Assembly: GCA_021604805.1 (NCBI GenBank)
Contig: BQJR01000003.1
Location: forward strand, 1 to 64,000
Direction of reading: 5' to 3'
Length of the DNA: 64,000 nt
DNA from: Planctomycetota bacterium
GTDB taxonomy: Bacteria > Planctomycetota > B15-G4
Part shown: positions 17,566 through 27,543 of the stretch, in pieces
Numbering within the stretch: position 1 is the stretch's first letter
Layout: each line of letters opens with the position of its first letter
Position numbers and translations under genes: made by a program
The notes under the pieces: model-generated
What the model was told of the DNA's origin: nothing
The model's database searches: none
What the model saw: the letters and a program-made list of their open reading frames with translations, nothing else

Positions 17566-20500
17566 ATGCCGCCCACCACGCCGTTCACCCACCTGCACGT
17601 TCACAGCCACTACTCGCTGCTCGACGGCGCGATCCATCCGAAGACGCTCGTGAAACAAGCGGCCGACTACGGGATGGACAGCCTCGCGCTCACCGACCAC
17701 GGCAACCTCTACGGCGCGATCGAGTTCTACTCCGCGGCGCGTGAGGCGGGCATCAACCCGATCCTCGGTTGCGAGGCTTACCTCGTGCCGGGCGACGCCA
17801 CGGTCAAGCCGCCGCCCGGCGAGAAGCGCCCGCGCTACCACGTCACCTTGTTGGCGCGCGACGCCAAGGGTTTCCAGAACCTGTCGCGACTCTCCACGCT
17901 CTCCTGGACGCGCGGCTTCCACCGCAAGCCCTGCATCGACAAGCACATGCTCGCCGCGCACGGCGAAGGCCTGATCGCGCTCAGCGGTTGCCTGTCCGGT
18001 GAAGTGAATCGCGCGCTGTTGCGCAACGAGCTCGACGAGGCCGTGAAAGCGGCGTCGGAGTACGCCGAGATCCTCGGCAAAGAGAACGTGTACCTCGAGC
18101 TGATGAGCAACGGTCTCGAGCCGCAGCGCGTGGTGCGCGACGCGATGCCCGCCGTGGCGAAAGCCACCGGTCTCAAGCTCATCGCCACGAACGACATCCA
18201 CTACCGCTGCGAGGGCGACGCCGTCGCGCAAGATGCACTCATCTGCATCGGCACCGGCCAGCAGATGCACGACCCCAACCGTCGCTTCCGCATCGACACG
18301 AACGAGTTGTTCTTCCGCAGCAGCGACGAGATGGCCGCGCTCTTCGGCGCAGACAGCGAGGCCTATCGCAGCACGCGCGAGGTCGCCGACCGCTGCGACA
18401 TCGACATCGACATGGACACGATGCACCTGCCGCGCTTCGAGATCCCCACCGGCGAGCCGGCGGAGGTCTACATGCGCAAGCTCTGCGAAGAGGGGCTGCG
18501 CCGCTTGTACGGCGAGATCACGCCGCCGGTGCGCGAGCGCTTCGAGAAGGAGTTCCAGGTCATCGAGTCGATGGGCTTCGTCTCGTACTTCCTGATCGTG
18601 TGGGACCTGATCGCGTACGCGCGCAGTCAAGGCATCCCGGTGGGCCCCGGCCGCGGTTCGGCTGCCGGTTCGATCGTGGCCTACAGCCTCGACATCACGC
18701 AGCTCGACCCGCTCAAGTACCACTTGCTCTTCGAGCGTTTCTTGAACGCCGACCGCATCTCGATGCCCGACATCGACATCGACTTCTGCCGCGACCGTCG
18801 CGAAGAAGTGATCCAGTACACGCGCGACAAGTACGGCAACGACCAAGTCTGCCAGATCATCACCTTTGGCAAGCTCGCCGCGAAGGCTGCTGTGCGCGAC
18901 GCGGGCCGTGTGTTGCAGGTGCCGCTCAACGAAGTCGACAAGATCGCCAAGCGCATCCCCGACGGCCCCGGCGTGTCGCTCAAGAAGTCACTCGACGCCG
19001 ACAAGGAACTGCGCGAGTTGCTCGACGCCGACCCGCGCTACGTGGAACTGCTGAAGGTCTCGCGCAGCATCGAGGGCATGGCGCGCAACGCGTCCACCCA
19101 CGCGGCGGGCGTGGTGATCACCGAACAACCGCTCATCGAGCACGTGCCGCTGTGTGTCGTGCAAGGCGCGGTGAACACGCAGTGGCAGATGTCCGATCTC
19201 GAGAAGATGGGCCTGCTCAAGATGGACTTCCTCGGGCTCAAGAACCTCACCATCCTGCGCAAGGCGCAAGACATGGTGAAGCGTTCCACCGGGCTCGACG
19301 TGGACTACGACACGCTCCCGCTCGACGACGAAGCCACCTACGCGCTGCTCAAGCGCGGCGACACGGCGGGCGTGTTCCAGCTCGAGTCGTCGGGGATGCG
19401 CGAGTTGATCGTGCGCCTGGCGCCCGACTGCTTCGAGGACATCATCGCGCTCATCGCGCTCTACCGTCCGGGCCCGCTGCAGTCGGGCATGACGGACTCC
19501 TTCGTGAACCGTAAGCACGGCGTCGAAGAGATCCGCTACGACCATGCGCTGATGGAGCCGATCCTCTCCGACACCTACGGCGCGATGATCTACCAAGAGC
19601 AGGTGATGCTGCTCGCCCAGTCGCTCGGGGGGCTCTCGCTCAACGACGCCGACGGCCTGCGCAAGGCCATGGGCAAGAAGAAGCTCGACGTGATGATGAA
19701 GTACAAGTCCAAGTTCTTGGCCGGCTGCGAGTCGAACACGATCTCCACCAAGGTGGCCGACAAGATCTGGGACGACATGTGCCAGTTCGCGCAGTACGGC
19801 TTCAACAAGTCGCACTCCGCCGCCTACGGGTTGATCACTTACCGCACGGCCTACATGAAGGCCAACCACCCGGGCGAGTACCTGGCCGCGCTCATGTCCT
19901 GCGACGCCGGCGACAGCGAGAAGTTGTCGGCCTACATGGAGAGCGCGCGACGCAGCGGGCACGAGTTGTTGCCGCCCTCGGCCAACCGCAGCGTGGCCGA
20001 CTTCGGGCTCGAGAGCAGCAGCACGATCCGCATGGGCTTCAACGCCGTGAAGGGCGTGGGCACCAAAGCGGTGGAGTCCTTCGTGGCCGCCCGCGAGGCA
20101 GCCGGCGGCAGCTTCCCCGACATCGGCAAGATCTTCGACTTCGTGGACCCCAAGGCGCTCAACCGTTCGAGCTTCGATGCGCTGGTGAAGGCGGGTGTCT
20201 TCGACGAGTTGCAGACGAACCGTCACGCGCTGCTCTCGAGCTCGGATCGTTTACTGCGTGAGGCGGCGCGCACCGCGGCCGATCGCGCGGCGGGCCAGAG
20301 CAGCCTGTTCGGCGGCGCGGGCGCAGCCGCCTTGAACGCCAAGATCACCCTCGACGACGTGCTCCCACCCAACGACCGCGAGATCTACCTGATGGAGAAG
20401 GAAGCGCTGGGCTTCTCCATCACCGTGGACCCGATGGCTGAGCACCGCGCGCTGCTGCGACTCGTCGCCACGCACGACATCGCCGAGTTGGCCGAGTTGC

Positions 20501-21024
20501 CCGATCGCGCCGAAGTGCTCGTGGGAGGCATGGTCACCGCGCTGCGCACCACGGTCTCGAGCAAAGGGCGCTCCGCGGGTCAGGCCATGGCGCTGTTCAA
20601 GGTGCAGGGTCTCGGCGGCAACTGCTCAGCCGTGATCTTCCCGCGCACCTACGCCGAGTGCCGCGAGCTGGTGCACGACGAGGCCGTGCTCCTGTTCCGC
20701 GCGCAAGTCGACACCTCACGAGATGAACCGGGGCTGCTGGTCGACGAGGTCATCCAGCTGAGCGACCCGAACGTCGCGCGCGGCCGACGTCTGCTGCTCG
20801 ACATCCCCCCGGGGAGCGACGACGAAGTGCTCACACAAGTCGACCAACTCAAGTTGGCGATGGCGCAATCCGCCGGCCCCACCGAAGCCTACCTGTCGAT
20901 CCCGCTCTCCGCGCAGCAGCGCAAGGTGTACCGACTCGGGCGCAGCGGCGGCGTGGGCGTCACGGCAGAACTCGTGCGCGATCTCGAAGCCGTGCTGGGC
21001 AGCGAGCGCTTCTTGCTGCGCTGA
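17566..21024 (+). CDS. dnaE: DNA polymerase III subunit alpha
   Basis: 1152 aa, the replicative polymerase of C-family DnaE type. N-terminal PHP domain begins HLHVHSHYSLLDGA, with LTDHGNLYGAIEF. The catalytic core has GPGRGSAAGS and the acidic MPDIDIDFCRDRREEV (near residue 400), with further blocks STHAAGVVITE, GVFQLESSGM and LYRPGPLQSGM, and a fingers segment ending KSHSAAYGLITYRTAYMK. The C-terminal part carries an OB-like fold (VLVGGMVTALRTTVSSKG). No intein or frameshift. ATG 17566 is preferred to GTG 17560, which lies inside the likely promoter-proximal bases. Confidence 0.96.
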   Translation: MPPTTPFTHLHVHSHYSLLDGAIHPKTLVKQAADYGMDSLALTDHGNLYGAIEFYSAAREAGINPILGCEAYLVPGDATVKPPPGEKRPRYHVTLLARDAKGFQNLSRLSTLSWTRGFHRKPCIDKHMLAAHGEGLIALSGCLSGEVNRALLRNELDEAVKAASEYAEILGKENVYLELMSNGLEPQRVVRDAMPAVAKATGLKLIATNDIHYRCEGDAVAQDALICIGTGQQMHDPNRRFRIDTNELFFRSSDEMAALFGADSEAYRSTREVADRCDIDIDMDTMHLPRFEIPTGEPAEVYMRKLCEEGLRRLYGEITPPVRERFEKEFQVIESMGFVSYFLIVWDLIAYARSQGIPVGPGRGSAAGSIVAYSLDITQLDPLKYHLLFERFLNADRISMPDIDIDFCRDRREEVIQYTRDKYGNDQVCQIITFGKLAAKAAVRDAGRVLQVPLNEVDKIAKRIPDGPGVSLKKSLDADKELRELLDADPRYVELLKVSRSIEGMARNASTHAAGVVITEQPLIEHVPLCVVQGAVNTQWQMSDLEKMGLLKMDFLGLKNLTILRKAQDMVKRSTGLDVDYDTLPLDDEATYALLKRGDTAGVFQLESSGMRELIVRLAPDCFEDIIALIALYRPGPLQSGMTDSFVNRKHGVEEIRYDHALMEPILSDTYGAMIYQEQVMLLAQSLGGLSLNDADGLRKAMGKKKLDVMMKYKSKFLAGCESNTISTKVADKIWDDMCQFAQYGFNKSHSAAYGLITYRTAYMKANHPGEYLAALMSCDAGDSEKLSAYMESARRSGHELLPPSANRSVADFGLESSSTIRMGFNAVKGVGTKAVESFVAAREAAGGSFPDIGKIFDFVDPKALNRSSFDALVKAGVFDELQTNRHALLSSSDRLLREAARTAADRAAGQSSLFGGAGAAALNAKITLDDVLPPNDREIYLMEKEALGFSITVDPMAEHRALLRLVATHDIAELAELPDRAEVLVGGMVTALRTTVSSKGRSAGQAMALFKVQGLGGNCSAVIFPRTYAECRELVHDEAVLLFRAQVDTSRDEPGLLVDEVIQLSDPNVARGRRLLLDIPPGSDDEVLTQVDQLKLAMAQSAGPTEAYLSIPLSAQQRKVYRLGRSGGVGVTAELVRDLEAVLGSERFLLR

Positions 21025-21184
21025 CTGAGAGCGCGATTCACAGTCGACGCGAAGCACAGATGCGCAGAGTCGCGATGCGCTGGTCCCGACCTGCTTCGGA
21101 GTTCCGCTCCGCGCGTTCACTCAACGGCGCAATCACTCACCCGCACGGTCATCGACCCGCGCAGTCACCGGCCTCGGATCGCGC

Positions 21185-21991
21185 TCAGAGCGTCGGGACC
21201 GGGCCTTCGCCGCCGGGGCCGATGTGCGTGGGAGCGGGCAGGTCGTCACCGAGCGGATCGAAGAACACGATGCCCGCCAGGAAGTCGGCGAACTCGACCG
21301 GGCGCAGGCCGACGCGCACGCCGATGAAGAGCACGAAGAGATCGGCTTCGAAGAGGTCCCAGGCGCGCGGCGCCGGTCGACGCTCAGCTCCCATGGTCCA
21401 CACCGAGGCGCGTTCCGACGGCCCGGGGAGCTCGAGTGGATCAGGGTCGCGGCCGGCGCGGCGCTCGTCGCGGAACTCGATCCAGCTGCGGCGCTGCGGC
21501 CACGCGAGCGCACCGAAGGACTCGCGCACCACCGGAGGATGCCGACTCCACCACTGGGTGTTCGGCTCCCAGTCGGCTTCCTGCTGACCCTCGCCGCCGG
21601 GCGCGTCGCGCAGACGCTGCCACCGATAGTGCAGTCGCAGGCTGTCGGCGTACCACGGGTCGTCGAAGGGCGGGGCTTGGACTTCCACGCGGGAGCGCAC
21701 GCCCCAGGTCCACGGGAAGCCCGCCTGATACTCCTCCCACGAGCCGTACATGATGCGGTCTTCGTAGCCGAAGCGATTGGCGACGACGGGCGTGAGCCCC
21801 AGCCCCGCCTGAAGCAGCGGCGTGGCCTGCGCCTCGGCGCCGAGCCCCCAACCGACGCCGAAGCTCATCGGGACCACGTCGGCCAGATCGGCAAGGCGCG
21901 AACGCACATAACTCGACGGACTGCTGCACCCGATCGACACCAGCGACGGGAGCACCAGCAGCGCGAAGAGCGCCCTGGCCGTTCGGGTCAT
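21185..21991 (-). CDS. Predicted lipoprotein coupled to rplQ
   Basis: 268 aa. A signal peptide of about 21 residues ends in a lipobox (LVSIGC), so Cys22 should be lipidated. The mature part begins with Ser/Arg residues and Gly-rich alternating segments (SFGVGWGLGAEAQATPLLQAGLGLTP) that look like membrane beta strands, and ends with RVGLRPVEFADFLAGIVFFDP. No function is known to me. Its ATG overlaps the rplQ stop by 4 nt (ATGA), making it the last gene of the ribosomal cluster; it converges on dnaE, with 160 bp between them in which no terminator is clear. Confidence 0.78.
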   Translation of the reverse strand: MTRTARALFALLVLPSLVSIGCSSPSSYVRSRLADLADVVPMSFGVGWGLGAEAQATPLLQAGLGLTPVVANRFGYEDRIMYGSWEEYQAGFPWTWGVRSRVEVQAPPFDDPWYADSLRLHYRWQRLRDAPGGEGQQEADWEPNTQWWSRHPPVVRESFGALAWPQRRSWIEFRDERRAGRDPDPLELPGPSERASVWTMGAERRPAPRAWDLFEADLFVLFIGVRVGLRPVEFADFLAGIVFFDPLGDDLPAPTHIGPGGEGPVPTL

Positions 21992-22392
21992 GCGCTCGCT
22001 GCGGCCTCGTCGCCAACGGCGGCGGGCTGCGGCTCGAAGTTGACCAGCTCGAAGATCACGCGCGTGCCCTTGTCGCCGAGACGCGGGGTGCCCAGGCGCA
22101 AGATGCGCGTGTAGCCACCCGGACGGTCCTTCATGGACGGACCGATCTCGTCGAACAAGCGCTTCACAGCGGTCTTGTTGCCGAGCATCTGCACAGCTCG
22201 ACGAACGCGATGCAGGTCCTTGGTCTTGGCCAGCGTGATCAACTTCTCGGCCATGGCCCGGTACTCCTTGGCCTTGGGCTCGGTGGTGATCACGCGACCG
22301 TGCAGGAACAACGACGAAACCAAGTTCTTCGCCAGGGCACGTCGGTGCGATGAGTTACGCCCGAGTCGGCGTCCGCGCACGCGATGTCTCAT
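21988..22392 (-). CDS. rplQ: 50S ribosomal protein L17
   Basis: 134 aa. Binds 23S rRNA near the exit tunnel. Marks: MRHRVRGRRLGRNSSHRRALAKNLVSSLF at the N-terminus and GGYTRILRLGTPRLGD in the middle. The last ribosomal gene of the alpha-type operon, 40 bp after rpoA, with an Ala-rich C-terminal tail. Confidence 0.96.
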   Translation of the reverse strand: MRHRVRGRRLGRNSSHRRALAKNLVSSLFLHGRVITTEPKAKEYRAMAEKLITLAKTKDLHRVRRAVQMLGNKTAVKRLFDEIGPSMKDRPGGYTRILRLGTPRLGDKGTRVIFELVNFEPQPAAVGDEAAASA

Positions 22393-22432
22393 TGGAGCAG
22401 TCTCCTCTTTCCGCAGTCTTGCTGCGCGACGC

Positions 22433-23455
22433 TCAGGCGCCCGATCCGGTCTCGGCGGTCTCAGAGAGATCCATGCCGAGCGTAAGGTTCATACCAGCGA
22501 GCTTCTTCTTGATCTCGGTGAGCGAGGTCTGGCCGAAGTTGCGCACCTTGAGGAGCTCGGCGTCGCTGCGCGCGACCAGAGCCCCCACTGTCGTGATGTT
22601 CTCAGAATCGAGGCAGTGGCGCGAGCGCACCGAGAGGTCGAGATCATCGATGGGCGTGTCGAGCAAGCCGCGCAGCTCGTCGCTGCCTGCCTGCTCGCCG
22701 TTGCCGCCGAACTGCTCCATCTCGCCGTCGACCGGGATCACCTTGTCGAGGTCGTGGTAGTGCACGAAGGCGTTCAGGTGCTTGCGGTAGATGCGCGAGG
22801 CTTCCACCAGCGCGTCTTCCGGCGTGACCGTGCCGTCGGTCCAGATCTCGAGCAGCAGGCGATCGTAGTTCGTGATCTTGCCGACGCGCGTCTCCTCGAT
22901 GCGGTAGCGCACGCGCCCCACCGGCGAGAAGTTGCTGTCGACGTCGATCAGGCCGATCTCGTCACGACCTTCACCCGAGTGCTCCTCGGCGGTGACGTAG
23001 CCGCGGCCGCGCTCGACGGTGATCGTGAGGCCCACCTCGGTGTCGTCGGTGAGCGTGCACAACACGTGGTCGGGGTTGAGCACGCTGATGCCCGCCGGGC
23101 ACTCGATCTGACCGGCGGTGAGCTCACCCTTGCGGTTGCGCGTGACGCGCAGCTCGACGTCGTCCACGTCGTCGAGCGAGACCAGCAGCCCCTTGAGGTT
23201 CAGCACGATCTCGGTCACGTCTTCGAGCACACCCGGCACGCTGGTGAACTCGTGTTGCACGTTGTCGATGCGCACCGAGGTCACGGCCGTGCCCTCGATC
23301 GAGCTCAACAGCACGCGACGCAAACCGTTGCCGATGGTGTGACCGAAGCCCTTCTCGAAGGGTTCGATGCTGAAGCGCGCGAAGGTGTCGCTCAGGCTCT
23401 CCTGGTCGGCTTCAACGCGCGACGGGAGCTCGAAGTTGCGCCAGCGAATTCTCAT
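22433..23455 (-). CDS. rpoA: DNA-directed RNA polymerase subunit alpha
   Basis: 340 aa. The N-terminal domain, which dimerises and nucleates polymerase assembly, carries FSIEPFEKGFGHTIGNGLRRVLLSS and GTAVTSVRIDNVQHEF. The C-terminal domain, which contacts UP elements and activators, has LSVRSRHCLDSENITTVGAL and RNFGQTSLTEIKKKL. Between rpsD and rplQ, the standard place. Confidence 0.97.
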   Translation of the reverse strand: MRIRWRNFELPSRVEADQESLSDTFARFSIEPFEKGFGHTIGNGLRRVLLSSIEGTAVTSVRIDNVQHEFTSVPGVLEDVTEIVLNLKGLLVSLDDVDDVELRVTRNRKGELTAGQIECPAGISVLNPDHVLCTLTDDTEVGLTITVERGRGYVTAEEHSGEGRDEIGLIDVDSNFSPVGRVRYRIEETRVGKITNYDRLLLEIWTDGTVTPEDALVEASRIYRKHLNAFVHYHDLDKVIPVDGEMEQFGGNGEQAGSDELRGLLDTPIDDLDLSVRSRHCLDSENITTVGALVARSDAELLKVRNFGQTSLTEIKKKLAGMNLTLGMDLSETAETGSGA

Positions 23456-23550
23456 GGTTCTCTCTCCATGGCGCGCAGTTGCACGCCGGGTTCCCCGATG
23501 GGCCGTCCTCGGCCACGCGGGTTTCCACTAGACAGTGTGCGGGGTCGGGC

Positions 23551-24168
23551 TTACTTGGACATCAACTCGACGATGAGCTGTTCGCGCACCTCGAAGGTGA
23601 CGTCGGTGCGGGCGGGCAGCGCCGAGACCTTAGCGGAGAGCTTCTCGCCGTCGCGCTCGAGCCAGGCCGGCATCGGGTAGCTGGAGCGTTGCTCGAAGGA
23701 CTCCTTCACGACCTTGCGCACCTTCTCGCGACCGGTGACGGTCAGGTCGTCGCCCGGGCGCACCTGCATGGACGGCACGTCGCAGCGACGTCCGTTCACG
23801 AGCACATGACCGTGGGCGATGAGCTGACGCGCACCACGACGGCTCACCGAGAACCCGAGCGCGTAGAGCACGTTGTCGAGGCGACGCTCGAGCAGAACCA
23901 GCAGGTTCTCCCCGGTGTTGCCCGGCAGGCGCACGGCATGCTTGAAGTACTTGGTGAACTGCGCCTCCTGCACGCCGTAGTAACGCTTCAGCTTCTGCTT
24001 CTCGCGCAGCTGGGTGCGATACTCGGAGTGGCGGACGCGCGCCCACGGGTGCATACCCGGGGCAAAGTTACGCTTGCTGATGGCGCACTTGGAGGTCTCG
24101 CAGCGGTTCCCCTTGAGGAACAGCTTCACGCCCTCACGGCGGCAGAGCTTGCAGGCACTGGTCTTCAT
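23551..24168 (-). CDS. rpsD: 30S ribosomal protein S4 (zinc-binding form)
   Basis: 205 aa. Primary 16S rRNA binder and assembly starter. The N-terminus has the four-cysteine zinc site of the C+ form (C6, C9, C23, C28); the S4 RNA-binding domain follows (RRLDNVLYALGFSVSRRGARQLIAHGHVLVNG). Also a possible translational repressor of its operon by family analogy; no leader target was identified. Confidence 0.96.
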   Translation of the reverse strand: MKTSACKLCRREGVKLFLKGNRCETSKCAISKRNFAPGMHPWARVRHSEYRTQLREKQKLKRYYGVQEAQFTKYFKHAVRLPGNTGENLLVLLERRLDNVLYALGFSVSRRGARQLIAHGHVLVNGRRCDVPSMQVRPGDDLTVTGREKVRKVVKESFEQRSSYPMPAWLERDGEKLSAKVSALPARTDVTFEVREQLIVELMSK

Positions 24169-24235
24169 GTTCGTCTCAGACTTGTTCGTTCGGTTGTGCT
24201 TGGGTCACGCGGTGCTGTGGTCAGTGCTGCGAAGA

Positions 24236-24613
24236 TCACACGCGCCTGCGCTTGCGCGGGCGACACCCGTTGTGCGGCAGGGGCGTCCGATCTTCGATGG
24301 CCTTGACCTTCAAGCCCACCGCACCGAGCGCGCGCACTGCCGACTCGCGGCCTGAGCCGGGTCCACGCACGCGCACTTCGACATCCTTGACGCCCATCTT
24401 CATCGCCTTCGCGGCAGCGCGCTCGGCAGCCTTCTGCGCGGCGAAGGGCGTGCTCTTGCGAGAGCCCTTGTAACCGGCGGTGCCAGCGCTGTCCCAGCAG
24501 ATGACTTCGCCGGTGTGCGGATCGGCGAAGGAGATGATCGTGTTGTTGAAGGTCGCTTTGATGTTCACCACCGCACGGGAGATGACGCGACGGACTTTTT
24601 TGCTCGTGGCCAT
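24236..24613 (-). CDS. rpsK: 30S ribosomal protein S11
   Basis: 125 aa. Platform protein of the small subunit. Marks: [43 protein letters not shown] and the Arg-rich C-terminus [11 protein letters not shown]. 18 bp after rpsM. Confidence 0.97.
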   Translation of the reverse strand: MATSKKVRRVISRAVVNIKATFNNTIISFADPHTGEVICWDSAGTAGYKGSRKSTPFAAQKAAERAAAKAMKMGVKDVEVRVRGPGSGRESAVRALGAVGLKVKAIEDRTPLPHNGCRPRKRRRV

Positions 24614-24631
24614 GTTCGTTTCGCTCCGGGC

Positions 24632-25015
24632 TTACTTGCCGCCCTTGACCGACTTCTTGCCGGCCACGGTCTTCTTCGGACCCTTGCGGGTGCGCGCGTT
24701 CGATTGCGTGCTCTGTCCGCGTACGGGCAGCCCACGGCGGTGACGCAGGCCGCGGTAGCAGCCGATCTCGCGCAGGCGTTGGATGTTCTGTGCGACCTGC
24801 CGGCGCAGCGCTCCTTCGACCACGTAACCGCGATCGAGCTCGGCGATGATGCGCTGCACGTCGTCCTCAGTGAGGTCTTTGGCGCGCAACTCAGCCGGGA
24901 AGCCCAGCTCCTTGCAGATCTTCACGGCGGAGGTCGGACCCACGCCGTGAATGTACGTGAGCGCGATCACCACGCGCTTGTTGTTCGGGATGTCGACTCC
25001 GACGATTCTCGCCAC
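24632..25015 (-). CDS. rpsM: 30S ribosomal protein S13
   Basis: 127 aa. Head protein that contacts P-site tRNA and 50S L5. Marks: [26 protein letters not shown], helix-turn LTEDDVQRI, and the [28 protein letters not shown] tail. Confidence 0.97.
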   Translation of the reverse strand: MARIVGVDIPNNKRVVIALTYIHGVGPTSAVKICKELGFPAELRAKDLTEDDVQRIIAELDRGYVVEGALRRQVAQNIQRLREIGCYRGLRHRRGLPVRGQSTQSNARTRKGPKKTVAGKKSVKGGK

Positions 25016-25083
25016 GGTCGTGCTCTCCTAAGCCCTGATGCAATCTGGGGAGTATGCGGCTGGCAAAGTGGTCTGCCAGGTGT

Positions 25084-25200
25084 TCATTTGCCTTGCCGCT
25101 GCTTGTGCCGCGGGTTGGTGCAGATCACGCGAACCACGCCGAAGCGCCGGATGATCTTGCAGTTCTCACAGATGCGTCGAACGGACGATCTGACCTTCAT
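25084..25200 (-). CDS. rpmJ: 50S ribosomal protein L36 (zinc-binding form)
   Basis: 38 aa, [19 protein letters not shown] at the N-terminus and [16 protein letters not shown] at the end. C11, C14, C27 and H32 form the zinc site of the C+ paralog. The ATG shares one base with the infA stop (TGATG), so it is coupled to infA. Confidence 0.96.
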   Translation of the reverse strand: MKVRSSVRRICENCKIIRRFGVVRVICTNPRHKQRQGK

Positions 25201-25448
25201 CAGTTTCTCCTCCCGCCCGGCCCGCCTGGCACGGGGCCGCGATAAACGATGCGTCCCTTGCTCAGGTCGTAGGGGCTGATCTCCACCGTGACGATGTCGC
25301 CCGGCAGGATGCGGATGTAGTGCATGCGCATCTTGCCCGAGACGTGAGTCACCAGTTGGTGCTTGTTCTCGAGTTCGACGCGGAAGACAGCGTTGGGCAG
25401 GGCCTCGACGACCGTGGCCTGCACCCGAAGAGAGGTGGCGCGGGCCAT
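25200..25448 (-). CDS. infA: Translation initiation factor IF-1
   Basis: 82 aa OB-fold protein that blocks the A site during initiation. Marks: [48 protein letters not shown]. Slightly longer than the usual 72 residues because of a Gly/Pro/Arg tail. Start and stop both overlap neighbours by one base (adk and rpmJ). The map gene often found just upstream is absent. Confidence 0.96.
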   Translation of the reverse strand: MARATSLRVQATVVEALPNAVFRVELENKHQLVTHVSGKMRMHYIRILPGDIVTVEISPYDLSKGRIVYRGPVPGGPGGRRN

Positions 25449-26113
25449 CAGTTCTGCTCCGCCACGTCTCGGGACAAGACCTCGACGAGGTCCTGGGTCA
25501 CGCGCTCCACCGGTCCGTCACCATCGACGGAAGCCAGCAAGTCACGCGCGTTGTAGTAATCGATGAGCGGTGCCGTGGTCTGGTGGTAGACCTCGAGGCG
25601 ATCGCGAGCCACCGCTTCGGTGTCGTCGCTGCGCTGCACGAGTTCGCCACCGCACTTGTCGCACACGCCTTCCTTGGCGGGCGGCATGAACTCCACGTGG
25701 TGGGTGTTGCCGCAGGACGAGCACACGCGGCGACCGGTGAGCCGCGCGACGAGGCGTTCGTCGGGGACATCCACGACCACAGCGAGCTCGAGCGGCGCGC
25801 CTTGTTCGGCGAGCTGGCGGTCGAGCTCCTCGGCCTGCGCGGCGTTGCGCGGGAAGCCGTCGAGCAAGTAGCCCTCGTTGGCTTCGGCCAAGCGTTCGAA
25901 GAGCACGCCGAACACGACCTCGTCGGGCACCAACTGCCCCGCGTCCATGAACTCCTTGGCACGCAGACCTGCAGGCGTGCCGTCAGCGACGGCCGCACGC
26001 AGCATGTCACCGGTGGACAGGTGCGCCAGGCCGTGCGCCGCAGACAGTCGCGCTGCCTGCGTGCCCTTGCCGGCACCCGGTGCTCCGAGGATCACGATTC
26101 GAGACGCGCCCAT
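25448..26113 (-). CDS. adk: Adenylate kinase (zinc-LID type)
   Basis: 221 aa. Interconverts 2 ADP with ATP and AMP. P-loop [19 protein letters not shown]-site segment [31 protein letters not shown], and the long LID domain with two CxxC pairs (CSSCGN and CDKCGG) that should bind zinc. Lies between secY and infA, each joined by a 1-base TGATG overlap. Confidence 0.96.
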   Translation of the reverse strand: MGASRIVILGAPGAGKGTQAARLSAAHGLAHLSTGDMLRAAVADGTPAGLRAKEFMDAGQLVPDEVVFGVLFERLAEANEGYLLDGFPRNAAQAEELDRQLAEQGAPLELAVVVDVPDERLVARLTGRRVCSSCGNTHHVEFMPPAKEGVCDKCGGELVQRSDDTEAVARDRLEVYHQTTAPLIDYYNARDLLASVDGDGPVERVTQDLVEVLSRDVAEQN

Positions 26114-27543
26114 CAGCTTGCCGCTCCGTCGGGGAGCTTCTTGCTGTCGGAGGACGAGTCGGCCCAGCTGGCGCCGCCACGCTTACGCGCCGGGGCGCTG
26201 CCACCCCCGCCGCCCCCGCCACCCTTCTTCTGCGCCCAGCCGGCGTTGCCGCCGCCGAGGCCGTCGTAGCGGCGCATGACGAGCATCGAGTTGACCTTGT
26301 CGATCAAGTCGAGCAGCACGCCGACCACGATGAGCACCGAGGTGCCGCCCAGGAACGTGGCCAAGCCAGCGTTCATGTTGGGCACGTTGCGCGACAGGAT
26401 CTGCGGCATGACGGCGATCACGACCAGGAAGGTCGCACCCGCCAGCGTGACACGGAACATGACCTGCTCGAGGAACTCAGCGGTGCGCGCACCCGGGCGC
26501 AGGCCCGGCACGAAGCCGCCGTACTCCTTGAGGTTGTCGGCGATCTCCTTGGGCTGGAACATCAGCGACGTCCAGAAGAAGGAGAACACCATGATCAGCG
26601 CCGAGTAGATCAGCGTGTACCAGAAGCCGCCCCAGGCGAAGGCCGACTGGAAGAAGGTCGTGCCGAACACACTGTCGAGCGCCGTGGGCACCACGAACAG
26701 GAAGGACGCGAAGATGATCGGCATCACACCGGCCTGGTTCACCTTCAACGGCAGGTAGTGACGTTGACCACCGTACACGCGGCGACCGCGCGTCTGACGC
26801 CCCTGCTGGATCGGAATGCGCCGCTGCCCCTTCGTGACGAACACGATGCCGAGCACGATCAAGAGGTAGAGCACGATCAGCGTGGCGATCGTCTGGAGGA
26901 ACTCGATCTCCTCCGTGGCGATGCTCAGCTGCGCCATCATCGAGGGCATCTGAGCCAAGATGCCAGCCATGATGATCAGCGACACGCCGTTGCCGATGCC
27001 GTACTCGGTGATCTGCTCACCGATCCACATGATGATCATCGTGCCCGTAGTGAGCGTGAGGATCACGAACAGGGTGTAGGAGAAGGAGCCCACCAACCCC
27101 GGGTCGACGACCTCGGCGCGCGCCGCATCCTTCAGTGGACCGATCACCAGGAACAGCGCCTGCACGATACAGATGGGCACCGTGGCGTAGCGCGTCCAGC
27201 GGTTGATGATCTTCTGGCCCGCCTGCCCCTCCTTGGAGAGCGCTTCGAGCTGCGGGACCACCTTCACGAGCAACGAGAAGATGATCGACGCGCTGATGTA
27301 CGGCATCACGCCCAAGGTAAACAGCTGAGCGGAGCCCAGCGCGCCACCCGAGAGGGCGTTCATGATGCCGAAGGCGAACCCCACACCGCCGCCGTCCTGC
27401 TGCATGAACTCCTGCAGCTTGGCGTAGTTCACGCCCGGGATCGGCACGTGGAAGCCAATGCGGTACGCCGCGAGCAAGCTCACGGTGATCAGGATCTTGC
27501 TCCTGATCTCGGCAACGCGGAAGAGGTTCAGGAAACCCTTCAT
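26113..27543 (-). CDS. secY: Protein translocase channel subunit SecY
   Basis: 476 aa, ten membrane helices. Marks: YRIGFHVPIPGVNY, LFTLGVMPYISASIIF, EYGIGNGVSLIIMAGI, the cytosolic loop GQRRIPIQQGRQTRGRRVYGG, and FVPGLRPG. It forms the SecYEG channel with SecE (encoded at 51207). Unusual: after the last helix there is a tail of about 50 residues with a run of eight glycines, then a Lys/Arg/Ser-rich end, longer than in most SecY proteins. Confidence 0.96.
   Translation of the reverse strand: MKGFLNLFRVAEIRSKILITVSLLAAYRIGFHVPIPGVNYAKLQEFMQQDGGGVGFAFGIMNALSGGALGSAQLFTLGVMPYISASIIFSLLVKVVPQLEALSKEGQAGQKIINRWTRYATVPICIVQALFLVIGPLKDAARAEVVDPGLVGSFSYTLFVILTLTTGTMIIMWIGEQITEYGIGNGVSLIIMAGILAQMPSMMAQLSIATEEIEFLQTIATLIVLYLLIVLGIVFVTKGQRRIPIQQGRQTRGRRVYGGQRHYLPLKVNQAGVMPIIFASFLFVVPTALDSVFGTTFFQSAFAWGGFWYTLIYSALIMVFSFFWTSLMFQPKEIADNLKEYGGFVPGLRPGARTAEFLEQVMFRVTLAGATFLVVIAVMPQILSRNVPNMNAGLATFLGGTSVLIVVGVLLDLIDKVNSMLVMRRYDGLGGGNAGWAQKKGGGGGGGGSAPARKRGGASWADSSSDSKKLPDGAAS

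Noticed and set aside
21025..21184. Terminator between dnaE and the convergent lipoprotein gene
   Set aside because: Only a 5-bp hairpin (CGGAG/CTCCG) and a distant 9-bp inverted repeat about 150 bp apart are present; too weak to call.
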